A DNA stretch of 61,895 nt. It comes from an uncultured Oxalobacteraceae bacterium (GTDB lineage: Bacteria; Pseudomonadota; Gammaproteobacteria; Burkholderiales; Burkholderiaceae_D). The notes under the pieces were generated by a model. That model ran no database searches and was not told where the DNA came from. It saw only the letters and a program-made list of their open reading frames with translations. The position numbers and the translations under genes are program-made. Location of the stretch: contig CAIWPG010000078.1 of assembly GCA_903914535.1 (NCBI GenBank), forward strand, positions 1 through 61,895, in the 5' to 3' direction. Shown in pieces: positions 26,634 to 36,613 of the stretch (the stretch's first letter is position 1; every line of letters starts with the position of its first letter).

Positions 26634-27571
26634 GGTTGTGCGCGGCGCCGGCGTAAAATGCGTTCAAAATGGGTCGGATCGTGTGGTGTCAGCATATCTG
26701 CATCTCTGGGTTGGTAAAAATCAAACAAACGCGATAACCAGAAGCGTAATGCAGCAGCACGTAACATGGCTTGCCAGGAATGTAATTCTTCGGTACTGAA
26801 TGGACGTATTGACTGGTATGCCGCTAACAGGGCATCAGTGCGTTCCGTATCGAGCTGGCCTGTTGCCAGATCAATGCACCAATCGTTAACGGTCACAGCG
26901 ACATCAAATAGAAATGTATCGCATCCGGCAAAATAAAAATCAAAAAAACCGGTGAGTGTGGTGCCGTTGAACATGACATTATTGCGGAACAAGTCAGCAT
27001 GTACCGGGCCGCGGGGCAGTGTCCGGTAATCGGGTGTTACAGCAAAATGTTGTTGATAGCGCAGTTCATCATCCAGTAATGCCTGTTGCTCCGGATTCAG
27101 ATAAGCAGTTACTTTTGGTGCAGTTTCTGTCCACCAGTCCAGTCCGCGTAAATTATCCTGATGCAGGGGGTAATCTTGCCCTGCAATATGCATGCGAGCC
27201 AACATGGTTCCGACCTCAGCACAATGTACCGGTTGCGGGGAAAGCTGACAGTCGCCATTAAGTTTACTTACAATTGCTGCCGGTTTGCCGTGTAATTCGG
27301 TAACTAATTGGCCTGTATGGCTGGCGACCGGGGCAGGTACCAGAATACCGCGCTGTGCCAGATGATCCATTAAATGCAAATAAAACGGTAATTGCTCAAA
27401 GCTTAAATTTTCAAAAATCGTTAAAACAAATTCACCTTCATCTGTTGTGATGAAAAAGTTACTATTTTCGATTCCTGATGCAATGCCCTTGATAGAATGG
27501 GCGCGTCCTAAAGGGAATTGCGGCAACCAGGTGCCAAGGTCAGCCAGGCTGACCGGTGTAAAGACTGCCAT
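26630..27571 (-). CDS. thrB: Homoserine kinase (ThrB, aminoglycoside phosphotransferase fold)
   Basis: A 313-residue kinase converting homoserine to O-phosphohomoserine in threonine synthesis. It starts [16 protein letters not shown]. The catalytic loop is [13 protein letters not shown] and the metal-binding aspartate lies in [13 protein letters not shown], as in the ThrB type II family used by beta- and gammaproteobacteria. Neighbours DUF2782, polA and BPSS1780 are the usual ones in Burkholderiales. Confidence 0.94.
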   Translation of the reverse strand: MAVFTPVSLADLGTWLPQFPLGRAHSIKGIASGIENSNFFITTDEGEFVLTIFENLSFEQLPFYLHLMDHLAQRGILVPAPVASHTGQLVTELHGKPAAIVSKLNGDCQLSPQPVHCAEVGTMLARMHIAGQDYPLHQDNLRGLDWWTETAPKVTAYLNPEQQALLDDELRYQQHFAVTPDYRTLPRGPVHADLFRNNVMFNGTTLTGFFDFYFAGCDTFLFDVAVTVNDWCIDLATGQLDTERTDALLAAYQSIRPFSTEELHSWQAMLRAAALRFWLSRLFDFYQPRDADMLTPHDPTHFERILRRRRAQP

Positions 27572-27707
27572 GAGATCAATTTATAAAAATGTTAATAGTG
27601 GATTAATAGCAAAATAGCAAATAAATGGGAAATTAATAAAAAACAATGAAAAATGAGTTTGTAATTAATTTCAGCCAATTGCCGGTCAGCTTCCTGTAAA
27701 CGGCAGG

Positions 27708-28094
27708 CTAGCGTTGCGATGGAGCAGCAGGAGGCGTGTCGTTTGTTTCTGCAGGTTTGGCTTTGCCCCAGCTGAAAATATTCCATTGTGCAGGATGGTT
27801 GCTGCTGCTCTGGACTTCACCCGGAATGATGTTGCCACTGTTTTGGTTCGGTTTGACAGTATAGGTGCTGCCGGCGCTATTAACGATCACTTCCGTATTA
27901 GGGCCATTTTGTATCGTTTTTGTGGTGACGCTATCGCTGTGAACCGGTTTATTGGTGGTGAGGGCGGGCTCTGTGTTCTCATTAAGCGGTTCCAGGTTGG
28001 GTGGAATATCAGCAGCCGCTGAGCCTGCAGCGATGGCTGCACTTGCGCTTAACAGGCACAGCAGTGACAAAATCAGCTTGTAAATTATTTTCAT
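27708..28094 (-). CDS. DUF2782-type periplasmic protein
   Basis: A 128-residue protein with a signal peptide (cleavage after SAAIA, about residue 22). The middle reads VTTKTIQNGPNTEVIVNSAG and TYTVKP, resembling the DUF2782 core that is encoded beside polA in many betaproteobacteria. The ends are proline-, asparagine- and serine-rich and poorly conserved. Function unknown. It is divergent from polA, with a 135-nt AT-rich region between them, and 136 nt of AT-rich sequence separate it from thrB. Confidence 0.7.
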   Translation of the reverse strand: MKIIYKLILSLLCLLSASAAIAAGSAAADIPPNLEPLNENTEPALTTNKPVHSDSVTTKTIQNGPNTEVIVNSAGSTYTVKPNQNSGNIIPGEVQSSSNHPAQWNIFSWGKAKPAETNDTPPAAPSQR

Positions 28095-28229
28095 GGTATA
28101 TGGTCAGGTAACTCAGGGAGAATTTAGTGCAATAATGTCCGAATGCCTTCATTGTAGCAAAGTCCCTTACATGCACGGACTTGCGGCAGCAATAAATTAC
28201 ATTAAATTTAAATTAAATTAGCCGACCTT

Positions 28230-31073
28230 ATGCAAAAAACTTTGTTGTTAGTTGATGGATCCAGTTATCTGTACCGGGCTTTTCATGCCATGCCCGATCT
28301 GCGCAATAGTACCGGATTACCTACCGGTGCGATATACGGCATGATTTCTATGTTGCGCCGTTTGCGCAGTGATTACCCCTCAGCATACATGGCCTGTGTG
28401 TTTGATGCAAAAGGAAAAACCTTTCGTGACGAGTTATATGCGGAGTATAAAGCACAGCGTGCCTCCATGCCGGAAGATCTGGTATTGCAACTGGCGCCGA
28501 TTCATGAAGTAGTCCGGCTGATGGGATGGCCTATCCTGATGGTGGAAGGCGTGGAGGCGGATGATGTGATCGGCACCCTGGCGGTGGATGCGGTCAGCCT
28601 GGGGTTGAAATGTGTTGTTTCTACCGGCGATAAAGATCTGGCGCAACTGGTGAATCAGGATGTGACGCTGATTAATACCATGAGTAATGAAACGCTGGAT
28701 GAAGCCGGGGTGTTTGCCAAATTCGGCGTGCCGCCGGATCGTATTGTGGATTACCTGAGTTTAATCGGCGATACGGTAGATAACGTGCCCGGTGTCGCCA
28801 AAGTCGGCCCTAAAACGGCACTGAAGTGGCTGGGTTTATATGAGTCGCTGGATGGCGTGATGGCGAATGCTGCCAATATTGGCGGCGTGGTTGGTGCCAA
28901 CCTGCGTCAGGCGCTGGATTGGTTGCCGCAGGCCCGTACCCTGGTGACGGTTAAAACAGATTGTGATTTATCTGCGCAGTGTGTTTCTATTACTGAATCC
29001 CTGGTCAGTGGTACGGAAGATGTCACGGGCATGGTGGAGTTTTTCTCGCGTTATGGTTTTAAAAGCTGGTTGCGGGATGCACTGGCACGCCAGCCTGCCG
29101 CAGTGCCTGAATTTAATTTATCCTCCGATTCTGCCTTTGCCACAGCCAGTCCGCAGCCGCAGTCCGCCTTTATTTCGCCCTCAGCAAGTGCGGATGTGGT
29201 CAGTGGTGAAGCACCGTTGTCAACTTCATTGCAGCCGCAAGCGCAATTACCGGTACAAACGCAAACGCCTGTGCGTTACGACACGATTCTGACTGAAGCA
29301 GAGTTAAGCGTCTGGCTGGAAAAAATTCAGCATGCTGAATTAACTTCTGTTGATACTGAAACGACCTCGCTGGAGCCGATGACAGCGCAATTAGTCGGCA
29401 TTTCGCTGTGTTGCGAACCGGGGCATGCTGCTTATATCCCCGTGGCGCATCGTTATGCCGGTGTCGTGCCACAGCTTTCACGCGAACTGGTGTTGAGTCG
29501 CTTAAAACCCTGGCTGGAAGATGCGCAGTGTTTAAAAGCCGGACAAAATTTGAAGTACGACAGCCATATTTTTGCTAATCACGGTGTGACCCTGCGTGGC
29601 GTGGCGCACGATACTTTGCTGCAATCCTATGTGCTGGAGTCACATAAATCCCACGACATGGATAGTCTGGCCTTGCGTCATCTGAACTACAAGACCACCA
29701 GTTTTACTGAGTTGTGTGGTAAAGGAGCGAGTCAGATTTGTTTTGATGAAGTGGACATTGTTGCTGCGACACATTATGCGGCAGAAGATGCTGATATTAC
29801 CCTGCAATTGCATCAGGCCTTGTATCCGCAAGTGCGGTCCGATGCGCAATTACATGATATCTATCAGCGTATTGAATTGCCCACAGCGCAGGTTTTGCAA
29901 AAAATTGAACGCAATGGCGTATTGATTGATGCCGGTTTACTGGCAACGCAATCGCATGAAATCGGTTTGCGTTTGCTGGCACTGGAACAGCAAGCTTACG
30001 AGATGGCAGGGCAGCCCTTTAATTTGAATTCTCCTAAACAATTGGGTGAGATTTTCTTTGTTAAATTGCAGTTGCCCATCGTAAAAAAAACACCTTCCGG
30101 AGCACCTTCTACGGATGAAGAGGTCTTGCAAAAGCTGGCGGAAAATTACCCTCTGCCTAAAGTGTTGCTGGAATACCGTGGCCTGGCTAAGCTGAAATCG
30201 ACGTACACCGATAAGCTGCCAAAAATGGTGAATAGCAGCACGGGCCGGGTGCATACGAATTATGCGCAGGCAGTGGCAGTCACCGGCAGGTTGGCGTCCA
30301 ATGATCCCAATCTGCAAAATATCCCGATTCGCAGTGCAGAAGGGCGGCGTATACGTGAAGCCTTTATTGCTCCGCCAGGCAGCGTGATTGTCTCTGCCGA
30401 TTATTCTCAGATTGAATTACGTATCATGGCGCATATCTCTGATGATGCCAGTTTATTACGCTCTTTTGCCGAAGGTGAAGACGTTCACCGGGCGACTGCC
30501 TCAGAAATTTTCGGTATTCTGCCGGCAGAGGTAACGACTGAGCAGCGCCGTTATGCCAAAGTGATCAATTTTGGCCTGATTTATGGTATGAGTGCGTTTG
30601 GTCTGGCTTCCAGTCTCGGTATAGAACGGGCCGCAGCACAGCGTTACATTGATACTTATTTTGCCCGTTATCCGGGGGTGGCGCAGTATATGGCGGATAC
30701 CCGGGTGCAGGCCAGGGAGCAGGGCTATGTAGAAACCGTCTTCGGTCGTCGTTTATGGCTGGCTGAAATTAATTCATCGAATGGTCAGCGCCGGCAGGGA
30801 GCGGAACGCGCTGCGATTAATGCCCCGATGCAGGGTACGGCGGCGGATCTGATCAAGCTGGCGATGGTGGCGGTTCAGGACTGGCTGGAGCAGGGACAGT
30901 TGCAATCGAAAATGATCATGCAGGTACATGATGAACTGGTGCTGGAGGTACCCGGGCATGAGTTGACGCTGGTACTGCAAAAATTGCCGGAGTTAATGGC
31001 CGGGGTGGCGACATTGAAGGTGCCTCTGCTGGCAGAGCTTGGTGTTGGCCCGAATTGGGATAAAGCACATTGA
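28230..31073 (+). CDS. polA: DNA polymerase I
   Basis: A 947-residue polymerase for Okazaki fragment maturation and repair. All three domains appear intact: the 5'-3' exonuclease (about 1-300, LLVDGSSYLYRAFHA and STGDKDLAQLV), the 3'-5' proofreading exonuclease (about 355-545, with the metal-binding SVDTETTSLEP), and the polymerase (about 550-947, with SADYSQIELRIMAH and QVHDELVLEV; H900 and D901). A Pro/Gln/Ser-rich linker separates the first two. Length is usual. The upstream region is a run of A and T suited to a promoter. Confidence 0.98.
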   Translation: MQKTLLLVDGSSYLYRAFHAMPDLRNSTGLPTGAIYGMISMLRRLRSDYPSAYMACVFDAKGKTFRDELYAEYKAQRASMPEDLVLQLAPIHEVVRLMGWPILMVEGVEADDVIGTLAVDAVSLGLKCVVSTGDKDLAQLVNQDVTLINTMSNETLDEAGVFAKFGVPPDRIVDYLSLIGDTVDNVPGVAKVGPKTALKWLGLYESLDGVMANAANIGGVVGANLRQALDWLPQARTLVTVKTDCDLSAQCVSITESLVSGTEDVTGMVEFFSRYGFKSWLRDALARQPAAVPEFNLSSDSAFATASPQPQSAFISPSASADVVSGEAPLSTSLQPQAQLPVQTQTPVRYDTILTEAELSVWLEKIQHAELTSVDTETTSLEPMTAQLVGISLCCEPGHAAYIPVAHRYAGVVPQLSRELVLSRLKPWLEDAQCLKAGQNLKYDSHIFANHGVTLRGVAHDTLLQSYVLESHKSHDMDSLALRHLNYKTTSFTELCGKGASQICFDEVDIVAATHYAAEDADITLQLHQALYPQVRSDAQLHDIYQRIELPTAQVLQKIERNGVLIDAGLLATQSHEIGLRLLALEQQAYEMAGQPFNLNSPKQLGEIFFVKLQLPIVKKTPSGAPSTDEEVLQKLAENYPLPKVLLEYRGLAKLKSTYTDKLPKMVNSSTGRVHTNYAQAVAVTGRLASNDPNLQNIPIRSAEGRRIREAFIAPPGSVIVSADYSQIELRIMAHISDDASLLRSFAEGEDVHRATASEIFGILPAEVTTEQRRYAKVINFGLIYGMSAFGLASSLGIERAAAQRYIDTYFARYPGVAQYMADTRVQAREQGYVETVFGRRLWLAEINSSNGQRRQGAERAAINAPMQGTAADLIKLAMVAVQDWLEQGQLQSKMIMQVHDELVLEVPGHELTLVLQKLPELMAGVATLKVPLLAELGVGPNWDKAH

Positions 31074-31486
31074 TTTTTTAAATCAGCCCGTAATTTTTAT
31101 GGATAACACCTTGATCTGCAAGAAAATTGTTTTGTGACGTTAAATTTTGATACTGAAGTAGTTTTGTATAAAATTTAATAGCCTTGTTGCATCAGAAGCA
31201 GAACGTTTTACTGTTGTTTTGTTACAACAGCATGTCATGCTAATGAAATAATTGGGTATTATGATCACCACTTGATTAAGTAAATATCTGGTTGGCAATC
31301 ATAATTTTGGCGAAATTGACGTAATTTAGGCTAATTTCGCTTAATTCGCATAATCTATTAACTTGCCTAAGAAGACATGATTGCCCGGCTTTAACTGCGA
31401 CACATTGAATTTTATGATTGGCGCGGCTTATTCGGTATTATTTTAATAATGTAAAGAATTACTCACCACATCACTAGGGACTACCC
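31074..31486 (+). promoter_or_regulatory. Long AT-rich leader of the first porin gene
   Basis: About 413 nt without a gene. Two inverted repeats stand out: AGCATG-T-CATGCT (31229-31241) and GCGAAATT/AATTTCGC (31310-31317 with 31333-31340, 15-nt spacer). They may be operator sites or leader structures for the porin. The promoter itself could not be placed. Confidence 0.4.
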
Positions 31487-32743
31487 ATGAACAAGAAACT
31501 TATCGGCATGAGCATGCTGCTTGCAACAAGCGGCGCTTACGCTCAATCTTCTATCGAATTGTACGGCGTTCTGGATGCTGCAGTTGTTCACGTTGAACAT
31601 TCATTGAGCGCTGACTCCAATTTCCCTGCTACTGTTAATCCGGTATCGGCAACTAAAACACCAGTAAACAGTTCAGTTACTGCACTGGCTAACGGCGGCA
31701 TACAAGATTCACGTTGGGGTCTGCGTGGTTCTGAAGATCTGGGTAATGGCATGAAGGCATTTTTCGTGTTGGAATCTGGTTTCAATCTGCCATCCGGCGG
31801 CCTGAACAATGCAGCCGGTTCACTGGCAGCTAACAGAAATTCAACAAGTGGTACTGTTTCTGCTAACTCATCATTAGATGGTCAGTTGTTTAACCGTATG
31901 GCTATTGTTGGTTTGTCAGACAGCAACCTGGGTTCGGTATCTTTTGGCCGTAACACTACGCCTATTTTTGATATCCTGACAACTTACGATCCTGTACAAG
32001 ATGCGCAATTGTTTTCCCCAATGGGCTTCTCCGGCACTATCGGCGGCGGCGGTGGTGTTTCTGAAGATACACGCGTAGACAACAGCATTAAATACACCAA
32101 CAAAATGGGTGCATTCAATGTCGGCGCTATGTACAAACTGGGCGGCGTTGCAGGCAGCACATCAGCTCAATCCGGTTACACATTGAATCTGGGCTACGAT
32201 AACGGCGCTTTCGGTATTCAAGGTGCTTACGAAGCGTTCACAGATGGCATGAAAGTAAGCAACAGTACTGTTGCCGGTGACATCAACGTTACCAGCTACA
32301 ATACATCAGCTTATTTCCTGGCTGCTAAATACAAAATGGGCGATGCAACAATCCGTGGCGGCGCTGAGCGTTATACACTGAAACAACCTTCTGATGCATT
32401 TACAGCGACTAGCCTGTATGGTTACACCATCGGTACCGGTACTAACTTTGCATCTGCAATGCAAACGACTGACGTTTATTTCGTTGGCGGTGATTACAAC
32501 ATCACTCCTGCATTCAACGTATCTGCCGGTTTCTATGACCAAAATGCAAAACAGTCCGCTGATCTTGCACAAAAAGATGGCAATATCTACACTTACTCAA
32601 CTCTGGCTGACTACCATTTCACTAAACGTACCGACGTTTATGCTGGTTTGATGTATTCGACATACAAAGGTGCTCAATACCCATCGACTACCTACAATAC
32701 AAGCAACTACATTTTTGCTGTTGGTATGCGTACAAAATTCTAA
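31487..32743 (+). CDS. Gram-negative porin (Porin_4 family)
   Basis: A 418-residue outer-membrane general porin, expected to form 16-stranded trimers for diffusion of small solutes. Signal peptide MNKKLIGMSMLLATSGAYA is cut before QSSIELYGVLDA. The RWGLRGSEDLGNGMKAFFVLESGF-like region and constriction-loop start FGRNTTPIFDIL are typical of Burkholderiales porins, and the protein ends in phenylalanine (RTKF). Followed by a hairpin and a strong terminator. Substrate preference is unknown. Confidence 0.93.
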   Translation: MNKKLIGMSMLLATSGAYAQSSIELYGVLDAAVVHVEHSLSADSNFPATVNPVSATKTPVNSSVTALANGGIQDSRWGLRGSEDLGNGMKAFFVLESGFNLPSGGLNNAAGSLAANRNSTSGTVSANSSLDGQLFNRMAIVGLSDSNLGSVSFGRNTTPIFDILTTYDPVQDAQLFSPMGFSGTIGGGGGVSEDTRVDNSIKYTNKMGAFNVGAMYKLGGVAGSTSAQSGYTLNLGYDNGAFGIQGAYEAFTDGMKVSNSTVAGDINVTSYNTSAYFLAAKYKMGDATIRGGAERYTLKQPSDAFTATSLYGYTIGTGTNFASAMQTTDVYFVGGDYNITPAFNVSAGFYDQNAKQSADLAQKDGNIYTYSTLADYHFTKRTDVYAGLMYSTYKGAQYPSTTYNTSNYIFAVGMRTKF

Positions 32744-32776
32744 TAGCAGCCGTATTATTTTGCTATAAGAACGCAG

Positions 32777-32836
32777 ATGTGGCGTAAGCCACATCAATAA
32801 AAAAGCCGCTCAGTTTTATACTGAGTGGCTTTTTTT
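32777..32836 (+). terminator. Hairpin plus intrinsic terminator after the first porin
   Basis: ATGTGGC-GTAA-GCCACAT (32777-32794) is followed by AAAAAGCCGCTCAG (32800-32813) pairing with CTGAGTGGCTTTTTTT (32821-32836). The T run and stem make a strong terminator. Confidence 0.88.
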
Positions 32837-33056
32837 ATACGGAAAATGGCATCCGTAATTTGTCCTACTTCTTTTGTGCAGCAAAAAGTGCTTCTTAAGG
32901 CACTTAATCAACTAATGCATTTTTCGCATATCAAAGCGTGAAACGATTCGTTTTGAATAAAAACAGGCAATGCTACTCTGCGTCTTCCGGTGCATGAAGC
33001 GGCTTTCTTATTTGGAAAGGCAGCCTGTCATCGTCACTTTTTTATGCGAGATAAAA

Positions 33057-34235
33057 ATGAAAACTAAAACTATTCCCACCCTGGTTGCAGGGATTGTCGT
33101 AGCGCTCACTTCCAGTGTCGCATTTACAGAAGCCTATGCGCAAAGCAGTGTTACCGTGTACGGTATTGTTGACCTTGGGGCACGCTATTCATCGGGTCTG
33201 GGATTATCAGCAACTTCATCCCCATCTGCCAGCTCCGGTAATACGGCGGCGCTGGCAAATGGTGTGGACAGATCAGGTCGCTTTGGTGTGACTGGCGGAG
33301 AAGATCTCGGTGGCGGTTATCAGGCTGTGTTCACACTGGAAAGTGAATTATATGCAAATACCGGTAGTGTTAATCCTAATCTGGGCACTGGTAAAGATAC
33401 TGCTGCGGCATCGACCGATAAATTATTTGAACGTCAGGCTTTTGTTGGTCTGGCTACGCCTTACGGTAAAGTATTATTTGGTCGTCAGCAAAGCGTGATA
33501 CGGGATCTGATTGATGAAATTGATGCGATTGACGGACGTTTTTCCTCATTTAATCCTAACTTACAATACACCTCGCTGAATTCAAGCAGTCTGGTTGCCT
33601 CGTCTGCTACTTATTATGGTACCGGCGATCCTGGGAATGATTCCATGATGCGTCAGGATAACGCCGTCAAATATATTACCGATGTGGGCGATGTGAAGGC
33701 GACTTTGTTGTACTCGTTTGGCGGTGTGGCAGGTGCAACACAGGCCGGTTCAAGTGCCGAAGCCGGTTTAACATACCGTCATGACGGATTGGTTTTGTCC
33801 GCAGCATACCAGGATCTGAATAACAATACGGATACCCTGAAGCTGACTGCATACACAGCAGGTGGTCGTTACACTTTGGGTGACTGGCAATTTGCGGCCA
33901 ATTACGGCAGCAATACCGCAGATCGTACCAGCGTGACACAAATCAAAACAGATATTTACTCGGTAGGTAGCACTTACGCTGTAACACCTAAAGTTGATCT
34001 GACCTTGGGTTACTACAATGTAAACCGGACCTGGACTCCCGGAGCTGGCTTTAAACCAGAAGCAAAAATTGACCGTGTGATTGGATTCGCTGAATACAAA
34101 TTCTCAAAACGTACTTTGGCATTCTTAGAGTTGGATCACAATAAATACGGTGGTGACGTGACCCAATTCCAGGGTAATGCGACTAACAAAGCGACATCAA
34201 ACGGACTCACTATTGGTCTTGACCATACTTTCTGA
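33057..34235 (+). CDS. Gram-negative porin (Porin_4 family), second copy
   Basis: A 392-residue outer-membrane porin. The frame opens at 32970, but the ATG at 33057 gives a clean signal peptide (MKTKTIPTLVAGIVVALTSS...EAYA) before QSSVTVYGIVDLG. The phrase FGVTGGEDLGGGYQAVFTLE and the LFGRQQSV segment are porin-typical; the chain ends GLDHTF. It is clearly diverged from the porin just upstream, so the pair is not a recent duplication. A short hairpin AAGTGC/GCACTT (near 32887-32906) lies in its leader. Confidence 0.92.
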   Translation: MKTKTIPTLVAGIVVALTSSVAFTEAYAQSSVTVYGIVDLGARYSSGLGLSATSSPSASSGNTAALANGVDRSGRFGVTGGEDLGGGYQAVFTLESELYANTGSVNPNLGTGKDTAAASTDKLFERQAFVGLATPYGKVLFGRQQSVIRDLIDEIDAIDGRFSSFNPNLQYTSLNSSSLVASSATYYGTGDPGNDSMMRQDNAVKYITDVGDVKATLLYSFGGVAGATQAGSSAEAGLTYRHDGLVLSAAYQDLNNNTDTLKLTAYTAGGRYTLGDWQFAANYGSNTADRTSVTQIKTDIYSVGSTYAVTPKVDLTLGYYNVNRTWTPGAGFKPEAKIDRVIGFAEYKFSKRTLAFLELDHNKYGGDVTQFQGNATNKATSNGLTIGLDHTF

Positions 34236-34260
34236 TTTAAGCGGCAGCTTGGGACGACAT

Positions 34261-34328
34261 GCAGGCTGGGACGAGAGTCCCGGCATGCAATTTTTTACCA
34301 TAATGCCGGGATTATCATCCCGGTATCT
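34261..34328. repeat. Dispersed palindromic repeat, copy 1
   Basis: Starts GCAGGCTGGGACGAGAGTCC and continues CGGCATGCAATTTT, then ATGCCGGGATTATCATCCCGG. The GGGAC/GTCCC and CCGGGAT/ATCCCGG stems match the copies at 42709 and 58878. It fills the gap between the second porin and the convergent histidine kinase gene and may serve as its terminator. Confidence 0.75.
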
Positions 34329-34349
34329 ACACAATTATCCGGCTTGCAA

Positions 34350-35813
34350 TTACCCCGCGCTGCACGGGCAAAAAACAGTGACGTGGGTTCCGGCCGGACT
34401 GTCCTGAAATGTTAAGGTGTAGCCATGCAAATGCATGATCGCGGCGACGATGCTCAGCCCCAGTCCATATCCTTCTTTTTCTTGTCTGCGATGACTGCGA
34501 TGAAATCGTTGTAATACCGCTTCCCGTTCATTGATTGCAATACCACATCCCGTATCGATAATATCAAAGCGCAATATGGTTTGTTGACGGCTTAGTCTGA
34601 CCAGTACCCTGCCGCCGGGAGGGGTGAATTTAATGGCGTTATCGACCAGATTACTTAATCCTTCAAATAATAAATCCGGATCAGCATAAATCATGTTGCT
34701 GTTTGTATTGGCATTGATACTGAGCTCAGAATGCGAATTGCCGGCATCCGTATCGCACATTATATCCAGTCGTACTCCGGCATCGTCTGCCAGCGCATCA
34801 AATAAGTCGGGTATCTGATTCAGTACTTCGCAGGGATTCATCAGCCGGAATCCGGCTTTTCTTTGCTGATTTTCAATTTCCGATATACGTAATAAAGCAC
34901 GAAAGCGTACTAGCAGGGCATCAGTTTCGCTTAGTGCTTTATCCAGTAGCTGATGCTGAGGATTTTCTGCTGCCTGCTGTTGTTGTACCCGATAGAGTAA
35001 CAGACGAATACGGGTCAGTGGCGTGCGCAGATCGTGTGCCAGTGTATCGGTGACACTTTTGACTTCGGTGAGTAAACGTTCAATTTCTTCCAGCATCCAA
35101 TTGACGATGCCCGCCAGCATATCAAGTTCATCCTGCCGTTTTGAAACGGGAAGACGCAGGCTTAGTTCCCCCTGAACGATGCGTTTGCTGGTGTTGCGTA
35201 TGGCATTAATACGGCGTAAGGGTCGCAGACTCAGGGCAAATCCGCCCAGAATACCAATCATGAGTATGACGGCTCCGCTAACCAGTAAGGCATTTAAGAT
35301 GATGGTTTTAATTTCGGCCAGTTGGGTAAAATCGCGTCCGACAATTAACACATCGTCATTGGATAAACGTTGAATCAGCGCCCTTGCCAGACCATCTGTT
35401 TTTATCGGGCCGGAGGATGCTGGTATATTGGCCTGATTGGCCGGCATGTAGGGCGGGATGCTGTGATGTGCAAATTGATGGATTTTTCCGTCTGCCGGTA
35501 ATGTTGCAGGAAAATCATCCATATTTCCCGCAATAATATGCCCGTCTTTGGTAAACAGACCGTAGACGTTTGATTTTCGCAGGTCATATTTTAGTGCGTC
35601 GTTAACGCGTTTTAATACGTCATGAGGAGCAATATTCCTGAAATTTTCCGACATAATATAAATGCTATCGTCGGTACGATGTACCAGATAAGCCGAAGTT
35701 TTCCAGTAAATCAGGCTTAATAATGCGATATTCCCTATGATGAAAAGAACGCCGAACAAGGCTGCCAGCCTGAAAGTCGAGGTATTCCAATGTTCGCGTA
35801 AGGTGAGTTTCAC
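34350..35813 (-). CDS. Two-component sensor histidine kinase
   Basis: A 487-residue membrane kinase starting at GTG. TM1 (about 17-36), a periplasmic sensor (about 37-170), TM2 (about 172-195), HAMP, HisKA with the phospho-acceptor in DTLAHDLRTPLTR, and HATPase_c with SNLVDNAIKFTPPGGR, DTGCGI and GYGLGLSIV. It overlaps the response regulator gene by 4 nt (GTGA), so the two form one system. Its location right after an RND efflux operon suggests it senses something the pump removes. Confidence 0.93.
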   Translation of the reverse strand: MKLTLREHWNTSTFRLAALFGVLFIIGNIALLSLIYWKTSAYLVHRTDDSIYIMSENFRNIAPHDVLKRVNDALKYDLRKSNVYGLFTKDGHIIAGNMDDFPATLPADGKIHQFAHHSIPPYMPANQANIPASSGPIKTDGLARALIQRLSNDDVLIVGRDFTQLAEIKTIILNALLVSGAVILMIGILGGFALSLRPLRRINAIRNTSKRIVQGELSLRLPVSKRQDELDMLAGIVNWMLEEIERLLTEVKSVTDTLAHDLRTPLTRIRLLLYRVQQQQAAENPQHQLLDKALSETDALLVRFRALLRISEIENQQRKAGFRLMNPCEVLNQIPDLFDALADDAGVRLDIMCDTDAGNSHSELSINANTNSNMIYADPDLLFEGLSNLVDNAIKFTPPGGRVLVRLSRQQTILRFDIIDTGCGIAINEREAVLQRFHRSHRRQEKEGYGLGLSIVAAIMHLHGYTLTFQDSPAGTHVTVFCPCSAG

Positions 35814-36505
35814 GGCTGAAGTCCCAGCATATAACCTGACCCCCGCACGGTATGGATGAGCGCCGGCAGACCGGGAAGGTCAATTTTTTTGCGTAACCGT
35901 GCCATATGCACTTCGATCAGGTTGGTGTAGGGGTCAAAGTGGTAATTCCAGACGGCTTCAAAAATCATACTCCGGGTCAGTATCTGCCCGGAATTGCGCA
36001 TCATATATTCCAGCAGGCGGTACTCGGTTGCTTTCAGCTCCAGTATACAACCGTCGCGGCGCACACTGCGATCCATCAGGTTAAGATTAAGATCGGCGAC
36101 TTGCAGGGTGACGATAAGAGCCGGAGTCTGACGGCGCCGCAAAAGCACTTCCAGTCGCGCCGACATTTCATCCGAAGCAAAGGGTTTAACCAGATAATCG
36201 TCCCCGCCTGCACGTAAGCCACGTACACGTTCATCCACATCACTGAGCGCACTGATCATCAGTACCGGCGTACTTATTCCATTTGCCCGTAATCGCGTCA
36301 CTATACTCAGTCCATCCAGTCCGGGTAGCATGCGATCCAGCGTGATGGCATCGTAATGCCCGTTCAGCGCTTTATCAAGTCCACGGCCGCCGTCATGAGC
36401 GATGTCAACTAAAAAACCGCGCGCACTCAATTCAGCAGCGATTTCTTCGGCTGTAGTGTGATCGTCTTCGATCGTCAACACCCGGAGTGCAGATGGAAGT
36501 GCCAT
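35810..36505 (-). CDS. OmpR-family response regulator
   Basis: A 231-residue regulator with an N-terminal receiver domain (VLTIEDDHTTAEEIA; phospho-acceptor Asp in DAITLDRMLPGLDG; Lys in LVKPFA) and a C-terminal winged helix (RDGCILELKATEYRLLEYMM, VHMARLRKKI). The frame opens at 36544, but AGGA six nt before the ATG at 36505 favours that start. Partner of the histidine kinase behind it. Probably controls the RND efflux operon upstream on the same strand. Confidence 0.93.
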   Translation of the reverse strand: MALPSALRVLTIEDDHTTAEEIAAELSARGFLVDIAHDGGRGLDKALNGHYDAITLDRMLPGLDGLSIVTRLRANGISTPVLMISALSDVDERVRGLRAGGDDYLVKPFASDEMSARLEVLLRRRQTPALIVTLQVADLNLNLMDRSVRRDGCILELKATEYRLLEYMMRNSGQILTRSMIFEAVWNYHFDPYTNLIEVHMARLRKKIDLPGLPALIHTVRGSGYMLGLQP

Positions 36506-36576
36506 AGTTTTTCCTGAATACCTGTTTGTTGTCACGGTAATCATAGCGCTAATTGATCACCACTGCGTAAGGTGCT

Positions 36577-36601
36577 CAGACGGCAGGGTGTCTGCCGTCT
36601 G
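36577..36601 (-). other. Hairpin between the efflux operon and the two-component genes
   Basis: CAGACGGCAG (36577-36586) and CTGCCGTCTG (36592-36601) form a perfect 10-bp stem with a 5-nt loop just after the outer-membrane factor gene. No T tract follows, so it may be a partial terminator or an mRNA stabiliser. Confidence 0.5.
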
Positions 36602-36613
36602 TTACTGCTATTG